Source of the DNA: Candidatus Zhuqueibacterota bacterium | Lineage (GTDB): Bacteria > Zhuqueibacterota > Zhuqueibacteria > Zhuqueibacterales > Zhuqueibacteraceae | Direction: 5' to 3' | DNA: 7,452 nucleotides | Assembly: GCA_013361015.1 (NCBI GenBank) | Contig: JABWAN010000242.1 | Coordinates: 1 to 7,452 of the forward strand | Shown here: piece by piece, positions 1-6,060 of the stretch | Position numbering within the stretch: the first letter of the stretch is position 1 | Layout: every line of letters starts with the position of its first letter | Position numbers and translations under genes: made by a program | The notes under the pieces: generated by a model | What the model was told of the DNA's origin: nothing | The model's database searches: none | The model's input: only the letters and a program-made list of their open reading frames with translations

Positions 1-638
1 GTTATATCGTCGCCCAAACAAATCGTGAGAGTGTTGTTCTTCGCTAGATTGTCTAGAATCCAGCGTGCCGCGGTACCCTTATGCCAATCTACGCGCGGTC
101 GGATTTCATAAACCATTTTGCCCTTTGTGAGCTTAAAAAGGTGTTCGTTACGAGCAACCGCGGTTTGAACGATTTGCGCAAGCTCGTTGCGTGTAGCCAC
201 CGTGGTACGACGAAAGTGAATGCTCGTGGTCAGGCCTTTGTATTCGACGATCGCACCTACGATGTGTCTTAAGCGTGCGATCAACTGTTGCGCAAGCAGA
301 TGCATCTCTTTTTGCCCGGCATCTGCTGTCGGTTCGACAAAATGAAACCCCGGCCCGACGATTTCCATACCGTGATTACCGGCATAGATCAAGCTTTCAA
401 TGCCGATTCGTGCTTGCACATCGACGCGGCTCCGTCCGCTTATGATTGCAATGATAAGATCGTCACGCCGCGCGAGTCGGCCCAACGTTTTATACATTGC
501 GGGCGGCAAATGCGCCATGTCCGGATGCTCGACTATCGGGGTGAGCGTGCCATCAAAATCCAAAAAAAGCAGAACGTTTGCCGCCGAAGCCAGGCGCTCG
601 GTAATCTCGGCGAGGTTTTCGAATAAGGGCCGACTCAT
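1..638 (-). CDS. otsB: Trehalose-6-phosphate phosphatase (OtsB), 3' end cut by window edge
   Basis: This HAD-superfamily phosphatase converts trehalose 6-phosphate to trehalose in the cytoplasm, the second step of the OtsA-OtsB pathway. The reading frame stays open to the window edge and gives 212 residues; the family usually has about 250-270, so some 40-60 C-terminal residues lie outside. HAD motif I is DFDGTLT at residues 27-33 (D27 nucleophile, D29 acid/base). Motif II is ISGR (66-69), the cap has GNHG (87-90), a lysine typical of motif III lies in WHKGTAARW (185-193), and motif IV is GDD (209-211). The ATG overlaps the stop of the upstream channel gene (ATGA at 638-635) and has no strong Shine-Dalgarno of its own, so translation is probably coupled to that gene. 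Together with otsA upstream, the assignment is firm; only the C-terminus is unseen. Confidence 0.95.
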   Translation of the reverse strand, partial: MSRPLFENLAEITERLASAANVLLFLDFDGTLTPIVEHPDMAHLPPAMYKTLGRLARRDDLIIAIISGRSRVDVQARIGIESLIYAGNHGMEIVGPGFHFVEPTADAGQKEMHLLAQQLIARLRHIVGAIVEYKGLTTSIHFRRTTVATRNELAQIVQTAVARNEHLFKLTKGKMVYEIRPRVDWHKGTAARWILDNLAKNNTLTICLGDDI

Positions 639-1750
639 CGATTTTGCACCGTGGTTCCTGACGCGAGGGGGGCGTTCTGAAGCACGCCATCGGTCGTTTG
701 ACTGCGCAAATACACGGTGCGAATCGGAAACGGAATCTCGATGCCGGCAGCGCGGAAGCGTTTGAAGATGCGTTTGCGCAATTCATGCTGCGCGAAATAT
801 TGATCGACAAATTCCGCGACCTGGCAAATGAGCGTGAAGTTCAGCGAAGAATCGCCGAAACCGGGAATGAAGCGCACGAACGGCTCCGGCTCCGCAAGCA
901 AGCCGGGAACGTAAAGTGCGCCTTGTTTTGCTTCTTCGATCAAAATGCACTCCACTTCTTCCGGATCGCAGTCGTAGCTCACGTTGATGGGAACAAGCAG
1001 CGACATGCGTTTCTCCGGCAAATGATAATTCGTCACAATCGCTTGCGCGAGCTTGGCGTTGGGAATGATGATGAGATTATTTTGCAGCGCGCGGATCGTG
1101 GTGTTGCGCCACGTAATGTCGGTGATGTAGCCTTCCTGGCCGCTTTCGAGTTTGATGTAATGCCCCGGCTTGATCTTGCCCGAAATGCTGATGTAAAATC
1201 CCGCAAACAAATTTGAGAGCGTATCCTGCAACGCCAGCGCGACGGCCAAGCCGCCGACGCCGAGCGCCGTGAGGATCGGCGTGATCGAAACGCCGAACAG
1301 GTTGAGCAGCACCAGCCCGCCCACGGTCAACACGCCCGCCCGCGCCAAATTTTCCGTCAAGCTATTCACGGGCAACGCGCTATCGATGGTGCTGCCGTAA
1401 TTTTTGATGGCCTGTCCCACGAGGCGCGAGGCGAACAGCGTTAGCGAAATCACCCAAAGAATCAGCAAACCCTTGCCCGTCAGCGCGGTGATGCTTGCGG
1501 GCAGCTCCGAAGCCTGCATCGCCAAATGCAGCGCCAGAATCACAATCCAAAAGGAGAAGGGACGATTTAAGGCCTCGAGCAGAACGTCATCAGCGCGCGT
1601 TTGGGTTTTGCCGGCCCAACGCCGCAGAATTTTGAAAAGCTGCCGTTTCGCAATCGCTCCGGCGACAAGCGTAAGAATGAATATGCCGAGCGGCAACATC
1701 ACCTTCATTGCCCAGAACCACAAAAAGTTTTGAAAAGTTGGCATGGCCAT
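635..1750 (-). CDS. MscS-family small-conductance mechanosensitive ion channel
   Basis: This 371-residue inner-membrane channel belongs to the MscS family, whose members open under membrane tension and release solutes during hypo-osmotic shock. Hydrophobic segments lie near residues 17-33, 64-80, 94-112 and 139-155. The pore-lining helix near 158-190 has the expected Gly/Ala-rich pattern (ALGVGGLAVALALQD, 162-176). The cytosolic beta domain has IIIPNAKLAQAIVTN (227-241), and the C-terminal alpha/beta domain ends near GIEIPFP (336-342), followed by a loose 25-residue tail. It is longer than E. coli MscS (286 aa) because of extra N-terminal membrane segments, as is common in the family. The ATG at 1750 follows AGGA by 6 nt; a second ATG at 1744 is possible. 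Its stop overlaps the otsB start (ATGA), and otsA lies 153 nt upstream, which points to a role in osmoadaptation. The ligand or ion preference cannot be read from sequence. Confidence 0.93.
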   Translation of the reverse strand: MAMPTFQNFLWFWAMKVMLPLGIFILTLVAGAIAKRQLFKILRRWAGKTQTRADDVLLEALNRPFSFWIVILALHLAMQASELPASITALTGKGLLILWVISLTLFASRLVGQAIKNYGSTIDSALPVNSLTENLARAGVLTVGGLVLLNLFGVSITPILTALGVGGLAVALALQDTLSNLFAGFYISISGKIKPGHYIKLESGQEGYITDITWRNTTIRALQNNLIIIPNAKLAQAIVTNYHLPEKRMSLLVPINVSYDCDPEEVECILIEEAKQGALYVPGLLAEPEPFVRFIPGFGDSSLNFTLICQVAEFVDQYFAQHELRKRIFKRFRAAGIEIPFPIRTVYLRSQTTDGVLQNAPLASGTTVQNR

Positions 1751-1829
1751 ATTCGATCCTAAATTTTTGAGCCGTTAGTTTTCCTTATTTATTCTCAGGC
1801 GAGGCTTTTGGATTAAAACACATAACAGT

Positions 1830-1870
1830 CAAAACGATTGCCGGCAAAACGATTAGAATGGTTTGGCCGG
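1830..1870. repeat. Direct repeat and imperfect hairpin in the otsA-mscS gap
   Basis: The 153-nt gap between otsA and the channel gene (1751-1903) has two perfect 10-bp copies of CAAAACGATT (1830-1839 and 1845-1854, period 15 nt). Overlapping them is an inverted repeat, CCGGCAAAAC (1841-1850) with GTTTGGCCGG (1861-1870), 9 of 10 paired around a 10-nt loop. On the minus strand no long U-tract follows the stem, so it is not a convincing terminator for otsA. It could be a processing site, a weak attenuator or an operator. No gene is seen in this gap and I find no clear promoter for the channel gene. Confidence 0.5.
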
Positions 1871-1903
1871 TAATGGTTTTGTTTTATTGTTGCGATTCAA
1901 GGG

Positions 1904-3385
1904 TTAAGTATTTTCTGGGAACTCGAATTTGAGCAAATTGGAAATGACTTTGCCGGCCCAGCGATAGATATTGTTATCAGAGACGGCAGCGCGCATTTTT
2001 TGCATGCGCTTTTGGCGTTCGCTTTCCGGCATCTCCAATGCCGTACGTATTGCTTCGGCGCCCTCTTCTACTGCGAACGGATTGATAAGCACGGCATCGG
2101 TCAGCTCGCGCGCGGCGCCGGTGAATTGGCTTAAAATCAGCACGCCGTCTTCATCGAAACGGCTGCTCACGTATTCCTTAGCCACGAGGTTCATGCCGTC
2201 GTGCAACGAACTGACGATGCAAAAATGCGCCAAGCGGTGCAGCGCCATCATTTCCGTGCGCGAACAATGCTGTTTGAGAAAGATGATCGGGCGCCAGGAA
2301 TTCTTGCTCCATTTCCAATTAAGGTTTTCTAGGAGGTTTTCAACTTCGTCGTCGAGGGTTTTGTATTCGCGAATGTGCACGCGGCTCGGCACGCCGATTT
2401 GCACGAAAACAAAACGCTCGTGGTACGCCGGATATTTTTCCAGAAAGCGGTCGAGCGCACGCAATCGTTCGGGAATGCCTTTGGTGTAATCAATGCGGTC
2501 GATGCCGAGGCCGATGAATTCCGCGTTCAGCCCCAAGTCTCTTTGCCATCTTTCCATCACACGCCCCACGGCAATGCTGCGCGCTTGCGCTTCGTGTTGA
2601 TCAAAATCAATGCTGATTGCGAACGGCCGCACGGCCGTGGTTTTGCCGCTGCGCGTGATTTCGAAACGCTCTTCGTCCACTTTGGCCTCGAGCGTGCGAT
2701 TCACGGTCTCCAAAAAATTTTGGCAATGATAGCGCAGATGAAAACCCAGCAGGTCGTTGCCCAGCAAGCCCTCGAGCAACTCTTCTTTCCAAGGCAGGGC
2801 GCGGAAGGTTTCGCTATTCGGCCACGGAATATGCCAAAATTGTGCGACGATGAGATTGGGGTTGCGTTCTTTCAACAAACGCGGCAGGAGCGCGAAGTGA
2901 TAATCTTGAATGAACACAAACGTGGGTTGGTCTGCGGCTTCTTCTAAAACGGCCTCGGCAAAAACTCTATTGACCTCGCGATAAGCCTGCCAATGTTTCG
3001 GGTCGAACACCGGCCGCGTGAATACGATGTGACACAGCGGCCACAAACCTTCATTGGACAGGCCGTAATAGTAGCCGTTTTCTTGTTCCTTGGTGAGCCA
3101 AACCCGGCGCAGGGTATAACGCGGATCTTCAGGCGGCACGCGCACATGATCCTGGGCATCCACGGTTTTGCGATCGGCGTTGCCGCTGCCGTGCGCGATC
3201 CAAACCCCGTCACACGCGCGCATGATGGGATCGAGCGCGAGCGCCATGCCGCTGGCAGGTTGCACGCATTCGATGCGGGTCCCGGCGAAGCGATGGATGT
3301 AGGGCTCGCGATTGGCAACGATGACGAGTTTGTGATCATGTAGCTTATTCGCAATCAACTCGTGCAGTGCTTCTTTCGTCCACAT
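1904..3385 (-). CDS. otsA: Trehalose-6-phosphate synthase (GT20 family, OtsA)
   Basis: This 493-residue cytoplasmic glycosyltransferase family 20 enzyme should transfer glucose from UDP-glucose to glucose 6-phosphate, giving trehalose 6-phosphate. Visible landmarks are IVANREPY (22-29, N-terminal sugar-binding loop), YYGLSNEGLWPLCH (106-119), DYHFALLP (161-168), HIPWPN (185-190), GIDRIDYTKGIPERL (294-308; R297 and K302 match the phosphate-binding Arg/Lys of E. coli OtsA) and DGMNLVAKEY (396-405; D396 and E404 match the donor-binding Asp/Glu). The N-terminal loop has ASGMALAL (44-51) where E. coli OtsA has a GG motif, so this is a divergent bacterial subgroup. I chose the ATG at 3385 because AGGAGG lies 4 nt upstream; a longer TTG start at 3409 would translate the ribosome site itself. 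Glucosylglycerol-phosphate synthase is the main alternative in GT20, but otsB downstream favours trehalose. Confidence 0.93.
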   Translation of the reverse strand: MWTKEALHELIANKLHDHKLVIVANREPYIHRFAGTRIECVQPASGMALALDPIMRACDGVWIAHGSGNADRKTVDAQDHVRVPPEDPRYTLRRVWLTKEQENGYYYGLSNEGLWPLCHIVFTRPVFDPKHWQAYREVNRVFAEAVLEEAADQPTFVFIQDYHFALLPRLLKERNPNLIVAQFWHIPWPNSETFRALPWKEELLEGLLGNDLLGFHLRYHCQNFLETVNRTLEAKVDEERFEITRSGKTTAVRPFAISIDFDQHEAQARSIAVGRVMERWQRDLGLNAEFIGLGIDRIDYTKGIPERLRALDRFLEKYPAYHERFVFVQIGVPSRVHIREYKTLDDEVENLLENLNWKWSKNSWRPIIFLKQHCSRTEMMALHRLAHFCIVSSLHDGMNLVAKEYVSSRFDEDGVLILSQFTGAARELTDAVLINPFAVEEGAEAIRTALEMPESERQKRMQKMRAAVSDNNIYRWAGKVISNLLKFEFPENT

Positions 3386-3389
3386 CAAG

Positions 3390-3395
3390 CCTCCT
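3390..3395 (-). promoter_or_regulatory. Strong ribosome binding site fixing the otsA start
   Basis: The minus strand reads AGGAGG, a perfect anti-16S match, 4 nt before the ATG at 3385. The spacing is slightly short but this is the only good candidate and it excludes the upstream in-frame TTG start at 3409. The 76-nt gap between otsA and the small membrane gene upstream (3386-3461) otherwise shows no clear terminator on the minus strand, so read-through from the upstream genes is possible. Confidence 0.8.
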
Positions 3396-3461
3396 AAGAT
3401 AAAGTACAAGTGGAGCGAGGCAGCAACGCGGCGTCCAAGTTGATTACTGGGAAGCTACGGT

Positions 3462-3644
3462 CTAGGGCGTTGCACGCCGATTTTGTTCAGATTTCTGTAT
3501 GACTTTGCGATAGCAAAACGCTGCGACACTGATAATCACGAGCCATGCCGTCGAAACGAAAATCCAGCCGGCCGTCGTCAAACCCGAAACTTGTGTGCTT
3601 GCCGTCTGGTCAATTCCCGGAATTGCGCTCAATAAGAACGTCAT
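3462..3644 (-). CDS. Small single-pass membrane protein, function unknown (60 aa)
   Basis: I do not recognise this protein. It has a short polar N-terminus with D12 and several Ser/Thr, one hydrophobic helix at about residues 24-45 containing tryptophans 27 and 34, and a basic tail (RK at 46-47, K51, RR at 56-57). By the positive-inside rule the C-terminus should be cytoplasmic. A strong ribosome site (GGAGGA, 3 nt before the ATG) and a start only 14 nt after the stop of the other small membrane gene support real translation and an operon. The stop lies 76 nt before otsA, in the same direction. It could be a small accessory subunit or a stress-induced membrane peptide; nothing in the sequence decides this. 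Confidence 0.75.
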   Translation of the reverse strand: MTFLLSAIPGIDQTASTQVSGLTTAGWIFVSTAWLVIISVAAFCYRKVIQKSEQNRRATP

Positions 3645-3658
3645 CGTTCCTCCGAAGC

Positions 3659-3853
3659 TTAGTTGGATGTTCTAAACCAGTGCATCAAAACCACCGCGAG
3701 CAGGAGCCCTAAAAAGATGAGCAACGGCCAGAGGCCGCTGACCGTGCGCTTGGGCAATTCTGCGAGCCGGTTTTTTCCCGCCGGCATTTTTTTTGAGGCG
3801 GAAGCGGCGCGGTTCGGTTCGATAGCTGCAAAATTGTTTTTGTGTTTTTGCAT
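3659..3853 (-). CDS. Small single-pass membrane protein with basic N-terminal tail (64 aa)
   Basis: I do not recognise the family. Residues 1-38 are hydrophilic and strongly basic, with lysines and arginines spread through (KK at 21-22, KNR at 27-29, KR at 35-36). One hydrophobic helix follows at about 41-60 (LWPLLIFLGLLLAVVLMHWF) with only four residues after it. The basic tail predicts a cytoplasmic N-terminus and C-terminal anchoring. The ATG at 3853 is preceded by AAGGAG with 7 nt spacing, a textbook ribosome site. The gene is 14 nt upstream of a second tiny membrane gene and 83 nt downstream of the lipoprotein gene, all in one direction. The two membrane proteins should have opposite orientations in the membrane, which would suit a paired complex, but that is inference. 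Confidence 0.75.
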   Translation of the reverse strand: MQKHKNNFAAIEPNRAASASKKMPAGKNRLAELPKRTVSGLWPLLIFLGLLLAVVLMHWFRTSN

Positions 3854-3863
3854 ATGAAATCTC

Positions 3864-3888
3864 CTTCGCGCTCCAATTCTTCGCGCTC
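3864..3888. repeat. 10-bp direct repeat next to the ribosome site of the 64-aa gene
   Basis: Two perfect copies of CTTCGCGCTC (3864-3873 and 3879-3888) are 15 nt apart. On the minus strand the copies are GAGCGCGAAG, and the second runs directly into the AAGGAG ribosome site of the 64-aa membrane protein. The site could be an operator or translational control element, or simply chance in a GC-rich leader. Confidence 0.45.
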
Positions 3889-3936
3889 GCGGCGCAAATT
3901 GCGTTGCGCAGCGACAACGAAAATCTTGAACACGGT

Positions 3937-4311
3937 TTACTTCTTTTTGAACGAAACCCCCAATCGCTTTAGGGTTTCGCCATCCGGTTCGCCGGTAACG
4001 GGCAGGTTGTGATCATGCTGATAGCGTTGCAGGGCGCGTTTGGTGGCGCGGCTAAAAACGCCGTGAATGTCACGCTTGTAGTAGCTGGCTTCGGCGAGCG
4101 CCTTCTGCAGCGCCATGACGTTTTCTTTCTTGAGCCTGGGATATTTCGTAGCGCTCGCAGCGAAATTCTCCGGCGCCAACGCGGGGTCTGCACGCTCTGA
4201 TTTCTCTGCTTGCGACTCGCCGTTTTCCAGTTGCTCTCTGCGTTCGCACGCCGATAAGCACCAACTTAAAACCCAAATTGCGATGCCGGCAGAGGTCAAA
4301 ACATTTCTCAT
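3937..4311 (-). CDS. Lipoprotein with peptidoglycan-binding domain
   Basis: This 124-residue protein starts with a lipoprotein signal peptide: R2, a hydrophobic stretch at 4-19, and the lipobox LSAC at 19-22, so C22 should be lipidated. A polar, charged linker (23-60) is followed by a PG_binding_1-type domain at about 64-117 with the usual pattern: ALQKAL (67-72), SYYKRDIHGVF (76-86), ATKRALQRYQ (89-98), LPVTGEPDGETLKRLGV (103-119). It probably sits in the outer or inner membrane and contacts the cell wall; no catalytic domain is present. The ATG at 4311 has a weak ribosome site, but an in-frame TAA two codons upstream excludes a longer form. It lies upstream of the small membrane genes and otsA in the same direction. 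The domain call is secure; the role (anchor, or partner of a wall enzyme or sensor) is inference. Confidence 0.85.
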   Translation of the reverse strand: MRNVLTSAGIAIWVLSWCLSACERREQLENGESQAEKSERADPALAPENFAASATKYPRLKKENVMALQKALAEASYYKRDIHGVFSRATKRALQRYQHDHNLPVTGEPDGETLKRLGVSFKKK

Positions 4312-4424
4312 AAATTACATAGCGCGGATGATACCCTCGCATACTTCTCCGGCCGCGTGCACTCCATGCAGCCGAAGTCGGTATGAGAGGCAAGTACCGC
4401 AATGCAGATTGACTTCCTGTAAAC

Positions 4425-4475
4425 GAGGGCGCGACCAACGTGAGATGAAGACCAAGGCGCAATGGTCGTGCCCTC
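4425..4475. repeat. 13-bp inverted repeat with 25-nt spacer
   Basis: GAGGGCGCGACCA (4425-4437) pairs with TGGTCGTGCCCTC (4463-4475). Twelve pairs are Watson-Crick; the other is G-U in plus-strand RNA and an A-C mismatch in minus-strand RNA. Within the spacer a second GACCA (4449-4453) can pair with the same TGGTC (4463-4467), giving a competing smaller hairpin. A run of ten A (4476-4485) follows on the plus strand. The element lies upstream of the lipoprotein gene and just downstream of a minus-strand terminator. Confidence 0.6.
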
Positions 4476-4504
4476 AAAAAAAAAAGTAGCCTCGTTCCTG
4501 GCTA
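4476..4504 (-). terminator. Rho-independent terminator below the two-component operon
   Basis: On the minus strand the stem TAGCC (4504-4500) pairs with GGCTA (4491-4487) around an 8-nt loop, followed by C and then ten consecutive T (4485-4476). The stem is short but the U-tract is excellent. It lies 163 nt past the histidine kinase stop, so it either ends a long 3' UTR or ends a separate small transcript started in 4505-4666. Confidence 0.7.
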
Positions 4505-4538
4505 AATCAAAAAAGCCATTTTGAGTAGCAAAGGCCAG

Positions 4539-4578
4539 TTAGAATGCTCTAATGTTTATTAGAATTTTCTAATGCTAA
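4539..4578. promoter_or_regulatory. Two tandem 20-bp palindromic repeats, operator-like
   Basis: Two adjacent units of exactly 20 bp (4539-4558 and 4559-4578) match at 16 of 20 positions. Each carries an AT-rich palindrome: TTAGA-ATGC-TCTAA in the first and TTAGAA-TT-TTCTAA in the second, each followed by TG. Tandem dyads about two helical turns apart would place two dimers on one face of the DNA, as in many operators. They lie between the kinase gene and the lipoprotein gene, so the neighbouring response regulator is one candidate binder. The repeat is plain to see; the regulatory role is inferred. The rest of the 4312-4666 gap has no gene that I can support. Confidence 0.6.
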
Positions 4579-4616
4579 GGCGGGCAAATCGTGGGAGGTT
4601 GGGGGCCGTGCTTTTT

Positions 4617-4651
4617 CAGAAAAACAAACTCGGTGCAAAGTTGCAAACCGA
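4617..4651 (-). terminator. Weak terminator-like hairpin right after the kinase gene
   Basis: On the minus strand TCGG (4651-4648) pairs with CCGA (4633-4630), enclosing TGCA/TGCA with a 4-nt loop and a 2-nt bulge. A T-rich tract, GTTTGTTTTTC, follows. The hairpin begins 16 nt after the kinase stop at 4667. The stem is interrupted, so termination may be partial, with the stronger terminator further down at 4504-4476. Confidence 0.4.
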
Positions 4652-4666
4652 ACCTTGAAGAGAATC

Positions 4667-6055
4667 TTATTTGGCGAGGGCTTCCGCCAAGGGCAGGCGA
4701 ATGATGAACGTGGTGCCTTGATTCAATTTACTCTCTACGCTGATGTCGCCTTGGTGCGCCGCAACGATCCAGCGCACCAAAGCCAGGCCTAGCCCCGCGC
4801 CCTGCGGACCGGAATCGTTTGAAGAGGCGCGGTAAAAGGTATCGAAAATTTTCAGAAGCTGTGAGGCGGGAATTCCGGTTCCGGTGTCGGAAAATTGCAG
4901 GAGCACCCCGTGGCCTTCGCGTTTATAACCGAGGCGGATCCATCCACCCGGCGGCGTATGTTTGATGGCATTGTCGAGAAGATTGAAAAGCATTTGGCGA
5001 ATGCGCAACACATCGACGGCAACTTGCGCGGGCGGCGCTTCATCCAAAAGCACGGTAATGTTCTTTTCGCCGGCAAGAAGTTTCGCTTCTTCATGAAACT
5101 CTTTGAGCAGAAGTTGAAAGTCCTGCGGCTGCCGCTGTAACTTGAGTGTGCCGGCCTCCATTGTGCTCAAGCTTAGGAGATCATCCACAATGCGATTCAG
5201 GCGCAAAATTTCGTCGTAGGTGGAGGCCACGGTTTGGTGCAACACTTCCGTTGCCACCTCGGGCCGCAACGCGCTTTCGAGTTGATTGCGCATCACCGCC
5301 AACGGCGTGCGCAACTCGTGCGAGGCCAGCGAAGAAAAGCCCAGCGCCTGCCGCATGCTGCTGCGCATTTTTTCAATCACCGCGTTGATGCGCATGATCA
5401 ATGCCCCCATTTCGTCTTTCGTGCGCACTGGAATTTGGGGCAACTCCTCGTCGAGCGGTTGCTGGAGCAACTCGTCGGCGTAGCGGTTCAAATCTTGAAT
5501 CGGCTGCATAAAACGCGAAACCAGAAACAGGCCGCCCGCAAAAATCAAAACGAGAGTGACGGGAATGAGCAAAACAAATGAAGAAGCAATTTTGTCAATG
5601 GCCGCGTCTATGTCGGTCATAGGATAACCGACGTAGATTTCGAACGTCGAGTCTTTTGCCGCAATGAGCCGCAACGGCCGATTGCGAAATTCCGGTATGG
5701 TTATCGCCTCGGACAACGCGCCGTGTCCCAGCGGACGCAATTCATCCAATTCCAGATCGGAGGAGCGAAAATATTCCGCGCCTGCCACGTCGTAAATTTC
5801 AATGTACTCTTTGCGCGGGCTGAGAATGCTGCGCGTGTCGATTTCCTCGCGAATTTCGTCGTCGGGCAGGTTCTTGGTTTTGTAGGCTTCGAGCAGGTTG
5901 CGCATCCATTCGACTTCGCCGCGCAAGGAGTTGTCGAGATCTTCATAGAGCGAATCCCGAATCACTTCTTCGCTGACGAAACGAAAGACCAGCAACGTGG
6001 AAAGCACCACCACGCTGTACCACAACACGATTTTGAGCCGGAAAGAAGAGAGCAT
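4667..6055 (-). CDS. Sensor histidine kinase with HAMP domain (two-component system)
   Basis: This 462-residue inner-membrane kinase should autophosphorylate and pass phosphate to the response regulator encoded just upstream. Domains in order: TM1 at about 7-26, an external sensor segment of about 130 residues (27-156) that I do not recognise, TM2 at about 157-180, a HAMP linker (181-235), HisKA with SSLASHELRTPLAVM (241-255; H246 is the phospho-acceptor), and HATPase with the N box FNLLDNAIKHTP (357-368), G1 DTGTGIP (390-396), F box IFDTFYR (403-409) and G2 GAGLGLALV (419-427). All key residues are present. I chose the ATG at 6055 because it directly precedes TM1; an open frame running back to 6199 would overlap the regulator gene by 139 nt and adds only arginine-rich sequence. 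The start is 5 nt after the regulator stop, so the two are probably translationally coupled. The signal is unknown; envelope or osmotic stress is suggested only by the neighbours. Confidence 0.95.
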   Translation of the reverse strand: MLSSFRLKIVLWYSVVVLSTLLVFRFVSEEVIRDSLYEDLDNSLRGEVEWMRNLLEAYKTKNLPDDEIREEIDTRSILSPRKEYIEIYDVAGAEYFRSSDLELDELRPLGHGALSEAITIPEFRNRPLRLIAAKDSTFEIYVGYPMTDIDAAIDKIASSFVLLIPVTLVLIFAGGLFLVSRFMQPIQDLNRYADELLQQPLDEELPQIPVRTKDEMGALIMRINAVIEKMRSSMRQALGFSSLASHELRTPLAVMRNQLESALRPEVATEVLHQTVASTYDEILRLNRIVDDLLSLSTMEAGTLKLQRQPQDFQLLLKEFHEEAKLLAGEKNITVLLDEAPPAQVAVDVLRIRQMLFNLLDNAIKHTPPGGWIRLGYKREGHGVLLQFSDTGTGIPASQLLKIFDTFYRASSNDSGPQGAGLGLALVRWIVAAHQGDISVESKLNQGTTFIIRLPLAEALAK

Positions 6056-6060
6056 GATAT

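Noticed and set aside
698..1216. 172-codon plus-strand frame opposite the MscS gene
   Set aside because: It is antisense to conserved channel sequence, shows no recognisable motif, and no plus-strand gene is supported anywhere in the window.
3386..3409. TTG start for otsA eight codons upstream
   Set aside because: It would translate the AGGAGG ribosome site that serves the ATG at 3385.
3462..3475. GGCGT-TGC-ACGCC hairpin at the end of the 60-aa gene as a terminator
   Set aside because: The 3-nt loop stem is followed by no T-tract on the minus strand, the direction of transcription.
4070..4477. 135-codon frame overlapping the lipoprotein gene
   Set aside because: It lies on the same strand in another frame, is arginine-rich with no domain pattern, and the overlapping frame has a clear lipobox and peptidoglycan-binding domain.
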